Shown: positions 22,419-34,168, numbered from the stretch's first letter. The stretch is DNA of 64,000 bases from Sordariomycetes sp. S80-01Y (GCA_037042185.1 JAXQJY010000027.1:2790001-2854000), one strand, 5' to 3'. Notes: generated by a model from the letters alone, not told the origin. Made by a program: numbers and translations.

Positions 22419-25400
22419 TGTGAATATGGGTGGTTAAGGAGTTAGGGGGTGAAGGTTATGAGGTGGAGAGACCCGAGGCTTGCAGGGTTGGAGGTCTTGT
22501 GCGAGAAGGCGTCTTTGTGTGAAGGCGAAGTCTCGTTGGTGAGGTGAGACCTTGAACAAGTGCTTGAAAGAGTTGACGGATAGATGAGGAAAGAGGGCAG
22601 AAGAGTGAAGGGAGGAGGAGAGCTGAAGAGGTTGATATAGGAGCACACAGACCAGACGGGTGGGGCGAGTGAAAATTGCCAACGTGACGCAGGAAACGGT
22701 GTGTAGGAAGAGCTCGAAGTGAAGACAAGGTGGAAAGGCTGCTGGCGTGTCGGCTCCGGTGTAGGAGACTCAGGAGTTTCTGGTCTGACAAGCGCGTCGT
22801 TGTCAGAGGTGACGGCACTGGCAGCGTCCTGGCAGCGCACTGGCGGCAGCTGTGGGCAGGGCAGCCTGAGGGAGTGCACGCAGCGAAAAAGTCTCGACTC
22901 CGTCTCCAACCCAAGGGAGGCGACGGTCCTGTGGGGACGCTACCGGCGTCCTAGGGGCCAAAATATGGGGGTCAACTGGAACCGGACTGGGCCACAGGCG
23001 GCGGTAGCGTGGCGGTCTGCCCGGCAAGCGGCAAGCCCACAGCGCGCACACGCAGAGCAGTGAAAAGCTTTTTTTATCTGCCTTCGTCAGGGACCCTGCG
23101 CGGCCCACCGGGACCCCTGCCAACGCTATCTGCTGGCCAGTGGGCAGCCGATGCGACCGTGGGCAGCATCTTAAAATTGGGGTCTACCGTCTCGGGATCT
23201 GCCCATTGCCTAAGATGGCAGATGGGTCGGTGCCATCTCCTCCCCCCCATCGAGGGCTCATCGACTTCTTGGCTGAGGTCTTGCTGCAGATACAGTGGAT
23301 GCTGCTGGTGGGCGTCGCGCAAATCTTCTTGTCTCTTCCCCCCCCCCGACTGATCTGGTTGTTAGCAGAGCCCCAGGTGGTGGAAGCCCTGTAACGGGGG
23401 GCCATCCTGAGTCGCGTTCGACGCCAGAAGAAGAAAAAAAAAATGTCTGCCCGGATTCTCGGACGGGGGCTTGGAGTACGGGAAATTTTACAGCGTCCGG
23501 GATGCTGGGATGGCGTGGGGTGGCAAAGTTGTATTATTGTTGTGTCTCTGACGGATTCGACAAGGTAGGCAGCGCTGCCGTCGGTCGCTGAGAACGGTGG
23601 GAGCGACGCTGATGAATGCCCCGAAACCGCTGGGACGGTGCCGCAAGTGGTCGAGGGAGGGGATTGAGGCTCTGGTTGGTGCAGGTCGTCGTCGTGTTGG
23701 CTGCAGACGGAAACATAGACAATGTCTCACATCATCGAAGAGGTCGTGGCGGTACGAAGCTTCTTGTAGCACCGGAGAGGACTGTCAGCTCTGCTGTGTA
23801 TGCCGTGCTGCAGAAGCTACTGTCGTCGTCGACCCATCTCGTCGCAGCAATGCACGGGGTTACTCCGTACCATGTATGCAACCCCACGATCTTGAGCCTC
23901 CGAGTCCTGGCCTGCGTGGTGGAAGTTGGGGTTCCTCCGATGTCGCTCCACCGTGTTGGGTGAACTGGCAGCCAGCAGTTAAGCTAACTAACCTCAATTT
24001 CGCAAACTGCTCTTCAGCGCAAAGTGAAGTGAGGAAGAGGATGCACCAGCGACCATGAGCTTTGGGAGTGAAAGAATGTGTATTTCAAAGCATGATCAGT
24101 GCTTTGAGAACATGCCGATGAGGCTGCTTCAAGAGCTGAGCAAAGGCACTGGCGCTGGCCCTAGGATCAGATCATATCAGAGATTCGCCCCAATTCCAAC
24201 TTTACGCGCTGCAAGTAAGCATTGACGTGAAAACTCTTGCCAGAAGACGGGCAGAAGTATAGAGCAGAGCGCTTTGTCTTGCTTCTTTCACCTCTTCCCT
24301 TTCCTCCTCGATATGCATGACTCCCTCTCCAAGAACCGCGACGATGTCCCGGTGGCCGCGATCGAAACTACCGTTGTCTTCCCAGATGCGGTCCCTGGCG
24401 GCAGCTCCCGCGTTCCAGAGCGAGGCTATCGAAACTGCATCTCTGCTTCGTCCATCCGTGATGGTCCTCCAACTTCCCCGTACCGCACCCCTTCCCGACC
24501 CCGGCTCACCACCATACGAGACATCCACGCTTGCAGCCATCCGGGCCAGCCCTGCGCGCCATGTCTTGCCGCGTGCGACCACCCCCCCGCTGACTGCGCA
24601 CTGCAGAAGAACGAACAAGAAAAATGATTCGGAAATACTGGAAAGTTGACATCACGATGCCCCCGTCGACTGCCCGACCCGAGCAAGCCGTCCGCGAACA
24701 GGGCCTGGCTAGGAACTGCGACGGAACGGCGCTGAGAATCCTCTAAGACAGACTAGGCTCTGCAGGGTCCTCATCATCCGTGCTTCCCCTACCCCGGGGG
24801 ACCTCTTCCGCGGCGGCGGTAGAGCTGGGATATTGGATGCGAAAGCTGGTCAGGCGGACGACTGAAAATTTCACACATCCGCCGTCGCGCGAAGCATCAA
24901 TTTCCCTGGACTTTTGGATCCAAGGATGGGGGAGCCGGCCCCTGCGCTGCGCTTCGTCCCCCACGTTGATGAGCTTGCTGTTCGCTAGTGTGGCCTCATC
25001 TTACCGTCTCGGATTCGTAATCGAATTCTCGACGGTCTGATGCGACTTGTGAAAGGGCACTCCGGAGCTCCGCGTCGCCAACTTTGCATCCAGGCCTGCG
25101 CCTGAAGCCATTCCCCGTGGTTTCAAGAGAGTCCGCAGCAGTCGGGGACCGCGGTGAAGGATGAGGATGGGGAAGTGCAAGACCAAAATCTGGCTGCCTG
25201 GTTGCTAGCATCAACCCTTCGCTTTCGCCCCATCACCTCCTCTCTCCTGAGCCGTCGAGTTGGCGCATACATATGGGGCTGCCTTTTGATGAGTTGCGAG
25301 ACTGAGCATTGCTTCTTCCGCTATCGGTGCTCATCTTGAAGACGAGGCCCTCACCGACTCACCACGACGACCGTCCACCGTTTCATCTGCCCTGGAATCT

Positions 25401-27525
25401 GGATTGCATCATGTATGTACCGACCGCCGTGGTGACCAAGCTTAGATGGAGACACCCCGCGTGCGGAACCGCCAAGCCTCGCTCGAGCCAGGAGATGGGC
25501 GACGAGCGCCCCTGGACCAGCCACGGCAGGGGGTGGCTTTACTATGTTATGTGTCTTCAAACCCGACCGTTTGTGATGAATACCGTTCAGCCTCGAATAG
25601 GCCATTCTAGAGGATGGGCATTACGAGGACACCACCGCTGGTGTCAGGTTGTGTCTACGTCGCAAGGGCGACCCTGATGCTTTGGGCTCATCCGTTCAGT
25701 TGGCTGCGACTATCGGCGTTTGGGCAATTCTTCGCATTGCGGCCCTGAGTCGTGACGCACGCGTCGGAGATTGCGGACTCTCCTCGCCCTATGCTTCAAC
25801 AAAGCGGTGAGTGGCATGGCGGAACGAACCCCAAGCCAACGGCCGAACCTCGACATAGCTGTCCAGCACTAGGTCTGCCGCTCGATGTCAACTGATCTCG
25901 AGGATCAGCAGAGTGCAGCGTGGTGCTGCGGCCCTTGGCGGCGCTCAATGCCTGTAACACCAGCGTCCGGCATTAGCATCTGCATGCGCCGGGTGATGCG
26001 ATGCATACCCTTACATGTGGATGGATGCAAAGGCTGAGATGACTGTATCGCACCAGTTGACGCTTTCTCGCGACCAACCAGCCTTGCAGCAGCTTATCAA
26101 CCACCGTTCGGGCGACCAAACGGAGCTCCCAGGTTTTCCCAGCACACCACCCATCCCATCTGAACGTATCTGCCAGGCAGACACCAATCTCAGATCCATC
26201 TCCCCACCTCAGCAGCATATCATACCCACCTTTGCTAGGAACTTGAGCAGGAGAAAAATTCTTCGCGTGTTTTGTCGCCTAACAGGATGGGCGCAGATAT
26301 GCCTCACTGGCTTGATTAATCCAGCGTCGCATTGCACCCGAGCTCACGTAGGCAAGGCAAGGTAAGGTAAGGTAGCGTAAGATACCAAGGCAGCCCTCCA
26401 AACCCCTGTGGTGACGAGCACTCCGCAGACGCACGCACACGTCGTTCCTCACAACCTTGATCGACGGGCTGCTTCCACGCTTTTCGACCAATGGCGCGTT
26501 CCGCTTGACAGAGCAATGATGAAAGGGCGGGATGCTGGCAGTGGGGGGCCCATCTCGCTTCCAGAACACTTGCAGAAAAACCTATCTGTTGTCTCTGCGA
26601 TGCACATCGCGCACCGTGGGATGACTCTTGAGAGTCGCGTCCCCCGCTTGACCTTTAGGATGGCTGCAGCGCAGGAAACCCCACGCGCTCGCATCATTTC
26701 TTGAGAAAGGAGCGCCTTCCTGAGGGGCTGGCTGAGCGTCATTCCCCCGCGCTCAAAGTGGAAGCATCGCGAACAGCATCCACTGCGGCGCCGTGGATGC
26801 CCATCATCATCATCATCAATGGATCCTGGGTGGAGTCGTGATGCCATTGTTCGCCGCAATCTGCTGCAGCAGCACCGCGCTCTGTCTACCTTGAGCCCTC
26901 GCGCCCATCGCAATCCCACAGCCGACCCGTCACGTGAAGCTTACCATTCGGGGCTTTTCAGCGCATCTTAGCATCCGCAGAGCCGCATCCACACCACAAC
27001 GGGATTCAATAGGGGTCCGCTGGAGACCCTGCACCATCAACGTCATACTGCTAAGCTTTAGGAAGATGTTTGCTTCAATTCCCACTCGCCGCCTTTTAAC
27101 GCCGCCCGCACCGTGGGCACTATTACCATAAGACAATGCTTGTCTAGGCTGCAGAATAAATACACCGATGTTGAAAGAACCCCTGTGTCGTCCCAATCTA
27201 ATCCACCACTCCCGCCCGGCTCCGGGGTCTCCTGACGTCAAATGATACTCTCTCTCAAGTGCGCTCTGGCTTGTGTATCCTGGGTAGGATCGCATTCCTC
27301 GCTTCGCTTCAGCGCTCGCGACGTGTCCAGCACCAGCTGCCGGTGGAGCTGGAACACGCTTACTACTGGAGGCGGCTTGCAACAGCTCCCAAGAAAGAGG
27401 GATGCAAGCGCCCCCATAACGTTGACGTCGTAGGAGCCACCTTTAGGGGTTCAGCCCACTTCAGGGTCCTGGGTCCCCTAACGTCGGTCTTCTTTGCCGA
27501 CCACTAACGACACGGTGTCGTGCTC
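22419..27525. other. Largest gene-free interval of the window
   Basis: 5.1 kb without a gene I can support. Open frames on both strands reach 150-156 codons (22442-22909, 26449-26919, 26930-27382) but overlap each other, lack domains and have no convincing splice partners. Features seen: homopolymer C and A runs near 23340 and 23434, an AAGGT direct tandem near 26351-26375, a CAT run near 26801-26818 and a TCACGTGA palindrome at 26930-26937. The first 500 bases are probably the dehydrogenase promoter. Composition is not AT-rich, so there is no sign of a RIP-degraded repeat. Confidence 0.5.
26351..26376. repeat. AAGGC/AAGGT direct tandem
   Basis: Five consecutive 5-mers of the form AAGGC or AAGGT (GGCAAGGCAAGGTAAGGTAA, then GGTAG). 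The units match the words found in the palindromic cluster at 16703-16752 but are arranged head to tail here. Confidence 0.6.
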
Positions 27526-30391
27526 TCAATCCTCATCGTCGGACTTCGACTCGCCTTCAGCCTTGACTAGCTCGAGCAATGACGCGATGTATGGGGCCTA
27601 GTCACTATTAGAATCTACGTCACTTGCTTCCCTTGCGCATCCCCTGGGGGAGTAGACTTACCAAAGCTCTGTTCTCCGCCAAGATTTCGAACAAACGCGG
27701 CATGGCGGGGCGGAACAGCCTCTCGTTCCAGCCGCCAATTTCGCCGCGCTTGGATTGGCTCTTGAGCTCCTCCTCTGCATCTGTCTTGACGACGTTGCGC
27801 GCAATGTTGCGGAGGACGAGCGCTGCGCTGAGAGGGATCCCCGCGGCCTGAGGGGGTAGGTTCGGGTTGCGTTCATCACGCATCGTGAGCGTCTCTTCGA
27901 AAGACACACCCATTGTCTTGGCCGGCACAATCCAAGACTTGTGTTCACGCTTAGGTACCGCCTCTGTGGGTAGCATGGACGTGATGTGCGTGTTGACGTG
28001 CCTGGCAAAGTCCTGGAGATGCATTTTCGTCGGGCTTGCGAACTTCCGACACTCACCCCATCTGCACTGCCACTCCTTCTCGACGTTGTCAAACTGCCCA
28101 GCTTCGTTTCTCTGCAGCTCCAGATGCTCACTCATGATGTGATTCCACATGTTCTCAGCTTGGATGTATAGCTTCCCGCATTGCTCCCTGGACGCGCTGT
28201 CCTTTGTCCACATGCAACGACCGTATTCGGCGCCATCGAGACTGAGAGGTCGCGGGCGGGCCCGTAGACCATTAATGATGAACTTCTGCTGCGGATCGCC
28301 TGGTTCTTGCCTGACCTGCGCATTTGAATCCTTGTAGACCGACGTGGAGTTGCGGATGAAATCGGCCGGCGTAATCAGCTGCTGATTTATCGCCTTAAGG
28401 GGTGCGACGAAGGCTGCTTGGTATGCTTGCCATGCGGCCAGCTGCGTGACGAAGGATTCGGAGTCTTCTTCGAAGAAACACCTCACCCATTTGTGTACAC
28501 GATCTGGCTCTTCAAGCTTGATCATTTCTTGCAGCAAGTCCTCTGGCATGGTAGCTATGGCATCGTGCCCGGGGATCTTGCGTTCGGGTACGATGGTGTA
28601 CTCCTTTGTTACCTTCCGAGCGCCGTGGGCGAGGAGACGGATGAGTTGGTCAACGAGGGCGCTGGGGGAGGTCGATGTGATGAGATTATCAACATTGGGC
28701 ACAACGGCGGTGTACTGATACAGGAAGTCGAGGCAGGCATCGGTGAGCTCATCGTCATTGAGGAGAAGCCAGCTTGTGATGCGTTGGAGTACGACTGGCG
28801 GCACGTCACCGAGGGTGTTGGTTGCTTCCAAGTTAACAGAGATGCGGCCCAAGGCACGCAGCGCCGTGAGAATGGTGCCGCGGTCGTCGGATGTGAGCTG
28901 AGCGATGAGAGTTTTGTATAGAGGATCTTCGGAGTCGAGTTCGAAGAATGGGGTGAGTTGCTCGGCGATGTCGAGGGCCATATGCTTCAGCTCGATCAGC
29001 GAGTCGCGGGGTGGGAGGCGGGCAATGATGCAAATGAGATCTTTCAGCGGGAAGAAGTCGGCCATATTGGCGGCGTTGTCCGGCAGAGTCATCATGTTGC
29101 GGATAGTAAGGACCGCCTCCGTTACAAGCACCAAGTCATCTGCGTACTGCTCTGTCTGCAGCGCATCAGGGACTTCCTTCTCAATGAGGCTGTCGATCCG
29201 TTCGAGGATGTCGGCTGTGCCGTTGTTACCGTCAAGAACACCAATGTCCGTCGAGTTGTCGTAGAAATCCCAGGTTACTGTCCAGTTCACGTGGTAGAAC
29301 ATGCTACCAATGCTGAGGGCCTTCTCGACGAGACCTTCAGCCAAACCTGGGAAGGAGTCGAAGCGATATTTGTCGCCTCGTTCATAGCTTATCTTCACGA
29401 GATGATAGAGCGCAAAGGCTTGTTCCGAAGGGATGCTCGAGCGCAGCGCGTTAAGGCAGCGTGTGTAAATGTTAGGTCCGTCGAAGCCAGTGCCGGGCAG
29501 CATGGGCCCCGCAGCAGCTTGGGCGATTTGACGCTGTTGTTGACGAGACTTGTGGAATTCGTTTGGAGCGTTGCTTGGCGTGGCGACGGCACGGAGAGGC
29601 AACGGCTTAAGCTGTCTCGGGTGGTACGTGGTGACCTGATGGGAATTGTTCTCGCTGTTCGGCGCATGTTGGAGGATGGAGGGGCCTCTTTGCCCGTGCA
29701 GGTTCTGAGGAGGCATGCCAGATATGTGAGATGCTCCGTGATGGCCCATCGATGGCGAGTTTGTCTGATTTTGAAGGTGTTGCGCCGAAGTAGCCCTTGT
29801 GCGCGTGGGACCAGTGTCAGGCTGGAAGATGACCCTCTGTGCCGGAGCCTGGCGCAAACCGCGTGTAGCTCTTGCGCTCCCCTCCGCATCCAAAGGCGCC
29901 TTCTCCCGTGCCGGTGTCCCATCATCTCCGGAGGCCGCACTGTCCGCCGCCCCAATAGTACTCTCCCGCTTTCCCTTGAAGTTTTCCAACGTCCTCGTCA
30001 ACAAGCCGGCGCCCTTAGCCGTGACGTCCTCCAGAATTTCCTTCGGCGGCGGTTCGCGGCCATGCACGGTCGATATCTCGTACGCTGCTAGGTACTTGTA
30101 AAACTTCTCCTTGAGCGCAAACGCTGTGCTGGCCTCATTGTTGCTGAAGATGCCGAGCTCATGGCACATGCGACGCCAAGCGAGCTTCTCTTCGGAGATC
30201 TTATCGTATCCGCCGTTGGCAACAACATGATTGAATATTTTCAGAAGGTCGAGGTTGATGGGGCCGATCTTGGGGTTGGGATCGAAGTGCGTGCCGCGGG
30301 CTTGGTGATAGTCCTTCACGCGTTGTATGAAGGCTTGGTACTCTTCTGTGTTGTCGATTTGATGCAACGGGACTTCGTTGACGGGGGCCAT
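27526..30391 (-). CDS. RSC9: RSC/SWI-SNF complex subunit Rsc9 (ARID2-like)
   Basis: Two exons in gene order, 30391-27662 and 27597-27526, give about 933 residues. Residues about 10-105 form an ARID/BRIGHT DNA-binding domain (IGPINLDLLKIFNHVVANGG, LAWRRMCHELG, LKEKFYKYLAAYE). A disordered stretch follows, then a long helical armadillo-like region (about 300-650). The C-terminal part has two C2H2-type zinc-binding segments, CMWTKDSASREQCGKLY with a distal HIMSEHL, and CRWGECRKFASPT with HVNTH. Rsc9 is a subunit of the RSC chromatin remodeller. The open frame reads on into a stop at 27620, but a GTAAGT donor at 27661 and a CTAG acceptor join it to a better C-terminus: RAL then APYIASLLELVKAEGE and an acidic end. 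I prefer the spliced form. The ATG at 30391 is the first ATG in frame. Confidence 0.9.
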
Positions 30392-31237
30392 GATGGCTGA
30401 GGGATTGAGCACAGCCTAAGCCGTGCGCGCGAGGCTATGAGGTGGCTGTCGCGACAAAGGAGGTCGTTGACAAGCGCAGTTGTGATGCGCCTCGCTTGCT
30501 GGGGCGCCTAGGCGCTGGAATGTCGCATTCACTCGAGGCTGATATCGTGCTTCGTCGATGCTGCGATGTCACAGGATGTCGTCAAATCGTGTCGCTAGCG
30601 ATGTTGTTGTGATTCGTCCGCGGCGAGGTCTGGCCAAGATGGACTTCTCGAGGGAGACCGTGTTGGCGATTGCGGCGCGTCAGAAATTCGAGCTGCAGGC
30701 TGGCCAATCTTATCGCACGTGAGTCTCGCCTGTGAGACCAATCGGCAAGCTGCCTGATGGACCCGCTTTGTTGACTTCGACCCCTAGCTCCTTCCCCAAC
30801 TTCTAAGCGATTTGGAGGGGCAGTCTTCCCATTTTCTCCTTGACCTTTGAATTTCTCCAAATTGCGTGTTTCTCACACCCTGCAGAATGCCTCGCCCTCT
30901 CCTTTCTCGCTTCACCTCGCAGACAGAACTTTCACAATAGAGGAGAACCTCCAACCAGTCCTCCCGCTTTCAGCATCATGCCGGGCGAATACTCGCCTGT
31001 GCCGGTTTAGGAACGCCGGCTAAGGCGCATTGAAGTGCACGAGCACGGGAAGTTGATCTGCCTACCGACATATGGTGGTCACAACTTTTTGTTAAGAGGG
31101 ATTAAATTGCCTCTCCGTTCTCGAGGTAACCCAAGACGTTCACAAGCTATTACGGGTCACGACGGCGTTGAACTAATGGCAAGGCCGCTCTACTTTCACA
31201 AATGGATCTAGCTAACCGGCAGTAGTTTTTCCTGCAG
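30392..31237. other. Divergent promoter region, RSC9 / zinc-cluster gene
   Basis: 846 bases. The right end contains a convincing intron end: a GCTAAC branch point at 31211-31216 and a TTTTTCCTGCAG acceptor ending at 31237. The start codon of the zinc-cluster gene is therefore expected in this interval. A candidate first exon is the ATG at 30978 with nine codons in phase 0, but its donor (GTTTAG at 31005) is poor, so I leave the 5' end open. Confidence 0.5.
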
Positions 31238-34168
31238 CTCGAGGAACTCTCAGAGAAATGCAATGATGGCCAGTGCTCTGTAAACGTGAATTTGGACTCG
31301 ATCCAGATCTTGAATTACGATGTCGATGGCAAGATCATCCTCCAGTTCAGGGACCATCTTGACATGCGCTACTTTGCTGCTTTGCTCCAGCAGGCATCCA
31401 TTATCCTCAAGTCCGCCCACATCCAGACTTCACAGGCGGATTTCGGACCGAGATTACCTTCAATTGCATCGGTCGGCAGCTCAGGGCTTTCATCTCCCGT
31501 GGACAAGCTGTCAAGGGAATTGCAGAGGGTACCTACGGGTACTCGGTTGAACGCCCCGCTGCAGCAGCTACGTGTATCACAAGAATCAGTGGCAACTTCA
31601 CAATCGGGCCGTCACAGCTACCTTTCAACATTGAACAACAGCAATCAAGTCACCAATATCAGCGGCTATGTAAGCCCATACGAGGTTTTCAGCAACAACA
31701 AAGGGCTTACTTCATTCACTCCTTACCAAAGCTCTCCCTTGAGGAACGATCTCACTGTGAACACTATTGCAAATGGCTCTGGTTCTATGTGTAGCCAGCG
31801 CCCACCGTCGCCCTCTACGGTTCCACCATCAGAAGGGTTGACTGGTTCTCAGTTAGCAAGCTATCAAGCCGATCACCTAGAATCCCGTCACGGGGCGTTC
31901 CTACCTCATACGCCCGACCAGGTTTCATTCTTGGATCCCACTCAAACCAGGATCTCAACTTTGAGTACTTCAACAGTCGCCGCCCCCACAGGATCAAATG
32001 ACAAACGGTACGACAAGGACGCCCTGCCAGCGGTCAAATATCTTCCCTTCAATAAAAATGTGAGGAAACGATCCATGAGTGAGTCTGCAACTGTGGAGGA
32101 TTCGGGGCAATACAACTCAGCGTTGCTGGCCGGAAGTCACAGAAACACATCATTCAATAGTCGTCTTCGGGTTCACGAGGAAGCACAGGACTCGACAGAT
32201 CAACAAGTGCCAGACCAAGCACCATTACCGAGCTATAAACCTGGGAAATGGCTGACACATAGGGAAGATGAGATTTTGCAGACGGGGAGGGCCAAAGCCA
32301 ACTCCCGAACCAGGGAAGGACATGATGACTCCGAGCAGTTGCGTATGAAGACGGTGCCTGATATAAGACAGTCATTATCTGGATCACCCATTCGCAAGAA
32401 ACGACCGCTCGAAAACAATGAAGAATCACCAGCGCACTTTCTTCCGAATGTGATCAGAGAGGCTTCGTCTGAGAGGACAATCACGCGCAGGACAAACTCT
32501 ATGTCCGCGGGCGCGGTACCTACGACACTCTCAGCCTCAGTCAGCTCGAATCAGTCTGTCACCGAATCCCAACCAGCTACTCCAGGTGAAGCACCGTTCG
32601 CACCGACAGCTAGACATCTCCATCCGCTAGCTACGAAGCAGCGCTCAGTAAAGAAGGCTTGTAGTAGATGCAAAAGGCTGCACAAACGGTGCAGTGGGTA
32701 CCATCCTTGTCAAGCATGCATAGATTCCGGTGTTGCTGATCAGTGCCAGCTGATAGCAGCCTCGCACCTTCACATGAAGGGGTCATCCAGGGAGGCTTGC
32801 CCTTTGGGCAGCGTCGACGAAGTCGCACCAGAGGTATCGTTGCCTGGGCATCCGGACACCGGCCTTTCCGCGGTACCCGTGGGAATGGACACAGAGTCTT
32901 TGACGAGAGTACACAGTGATTGGCCAGGTCATGGTCAGACTACAAAACCCCCAATAGCAAAGATTACTACGACTCGATCCGAGCGAAGAACGACCCGATC
33001 AACAAGTGTTCCGAAACCAGATCCTAGGGGTAGAAAGTTCAAGAAGAAACATACCCGCACTTCTATCAAAGAGGTGGCCTCCAAGAACCGGAAGGCCTCC
33101 GGATTTGAGGAAAATGGACATTTGGACGAAGACCAGCGTGGTTCATTATCTTCTCGCCCACCCCGTTGGTTCAAGAAACAACCAGCCAACGCTGACCAGC
33201 TACCAACGGGAAGTTTAATTTACCGAGAAGATGACAAGGAGAACAAGCCTCTCTTGAAGCAGGCTACCCTCGCTTCGGCGAATGACCGTCGGCGGTCCGC
33301 ACGTATTGCAGAGAGAGTCGAGTCCAACATAAGTACACAGCGAGAAGAACCTCGGTCAACCAACAGGCCAGATTTACGTACTACAACAGACCAAAAGAAG
33401 AACACGGATAGAAAATCACCAGGTGATAGCGCAAGCATACGGGGTCAACGTGTTGTAGGCGAGTTGTCATCTAAAAATGAGCTATCAGGGGGCAATTGCC
33501 TACGTACGTTATTACTCAGGAGCCAAGTGAGCCTGACTGTAGATAAAACACGGGAAGTTATCAAGAAGCCTTGCTCGGGGAGAACTGGCACACCATCAGG
33601 TTCTACGCATCGTCCCATCGATCCCTCTCACTCTGGGATAGATCCGCCCGTTGTCAATGGGCAGGAAAGTCCGCACGCCGCTGAGTGCATTTTGACAGCC
33701 TCGAAACCATCCACCACTTTATCTCCAGGCCCCGACGCGTCCAAAACGGTTGCATCAGTACCGCATGTGCATCATCAAGTTGCGCCGCGATCCTCGACGT
33801 GGATGCACCCGAGACCACGGATCCAGACAATACCTGTCTTCAGCCCGTCAATGGTGAAGCAGTTTAGCGACTTAGCTCGCAGCTTCATTGAGCAGCTGCG
33901 AGAAGACCTTGGACGCGGACTAGATCCTCAGATGGTATACACTTATTACGATTCTCAACTCATCCAGGCTCAGGATGAATGGTGTCGGGAGAAATTGATG
34001 GAACAGCATGATGTTGACCTTGAGACGAAGAACACATTAATGAAGCAATACAACGAGGACGCTTCTCGAGGCGTGGATGACCGCAATCTACGACATTACT
34101 ACAGCTGGCACCTGGCTGCGGCACAGGATGAGCGGCAACGAAAGATTCAGAAAGGCTGTCGGCCATAG
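31238..34168 (+). CDS. Zn2Cys6 zinc-cluster protein of unknown role, 5' end unresolved
   Basis: One long exon runs from a likely splice acceptor at 31237 to the stop at 34168, about 976 codons. The first in-frame ATG inside it is at 31364, so a short upstream coding exon is likely. The N-terminal 60 residues look folded (LNYDVDGKIILQFRDHLDMR). Most of the rest is Ser/Thr/Pro/Lys-rich and disordered. Near 32656-32745 is a fungal zinc cluster, C-x2-C-x6-C-x5-C-x2-C-x8-C, starting ACSRCKRLHKRCSGYHPCQAC. Unusually it lies mid-protein, not at the N-terminus. The last 100 residues contain two tandem helical repeats sharing RG-x-D, YY and AQDE motifs. I infer a DNA-binding regulator, but the usual fungal transcription-factor middle domain is absent and I do not recognise the family. 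Codon use is less GC-biased than in neighbouring genes. Confidence 0.78.
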   Translation, partial: LEELSEKCNDGQCSVNVNLDSIQILNYDVDGKIILQFRDHLDMRYFAALLQQASIILKSAHIQTSQADFGPRLPSIASVGSSGLSSPVDKLSRELQRVPTGTRLNAPLQQLRVSQESVATSQSGRHSYLSTLNNSNQVTNISGYVSPYEVFSNNKGLTSFTPYQSSPLRNDLTVNTIANGSGSMCSQRPPSPSTVPPSEGLTGSQLASYQADHLESRHGAFLPHTPDQVSFLDPTQTRISTLSTSTVAAPTGSNDKRYDKDALPAVKYLPFNKNVRKRSMSESATVEDSGQYNSALLAGSHRNTSFNSRLRVHEEAQDSTDQQVPDQAPLPSYKPGKWLTHREDEILQTGRAKANSRTREGHDDSEQLRMKTVPDIRQSLSGSPIRKKRPLENNEESPAHFLPNVIREASSERTITRRTNSMSAGAVPTTLSASVSSNQSVTESQPATPGEAPFAPTARHLHPLATKQRSVKKACSRCKRLHKRCSGYHPCQACIDSGVADQCQLIAASHLHMKGSSREACPLGSVDEVAPEVSLPGHPDTGLSAVPVGMDTESLTRVHSDWPGHGQTTKPPIAKITTTRSERRTTRSTSVPKPDPRGRKFKKKHTRTSIKEVASKNRKASGFEENGHLDEDQRGSLSSRPPRWFKKQPANADQLPTGSLIYREDDKENKPLLKQATLASANDRRRSARIAERVESNISTQREEPRSTNRPDLRTTTDQKKNTDRKSPGDSASIRGQRVVGELSSKNELSGGNCLRTLLLRSQVSLTVDKTREVIKKPCSGRTGTPSGSTHRPIDPSHSGIDPPVVNGQESPHAAECILTASKPSTTLSPGPDASKTVASVPHVHHQVAPRSSTWMHPRPRIQTIPVFSPSMVKQFSDLARSFIEQLREDLGRGLDPQMVYTYYDSQLIQAQDEWCREKLMEQHDVDLETKNTLMKQYNEDASRGVDDRNLRHYYSWHLAAAQDERQRKIQKGCRP

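Noticed and set aside
28958-30091. 377-codon frame opposite RSC9
   Set aside because: Antisense shadow of a GC-biased coding exon.
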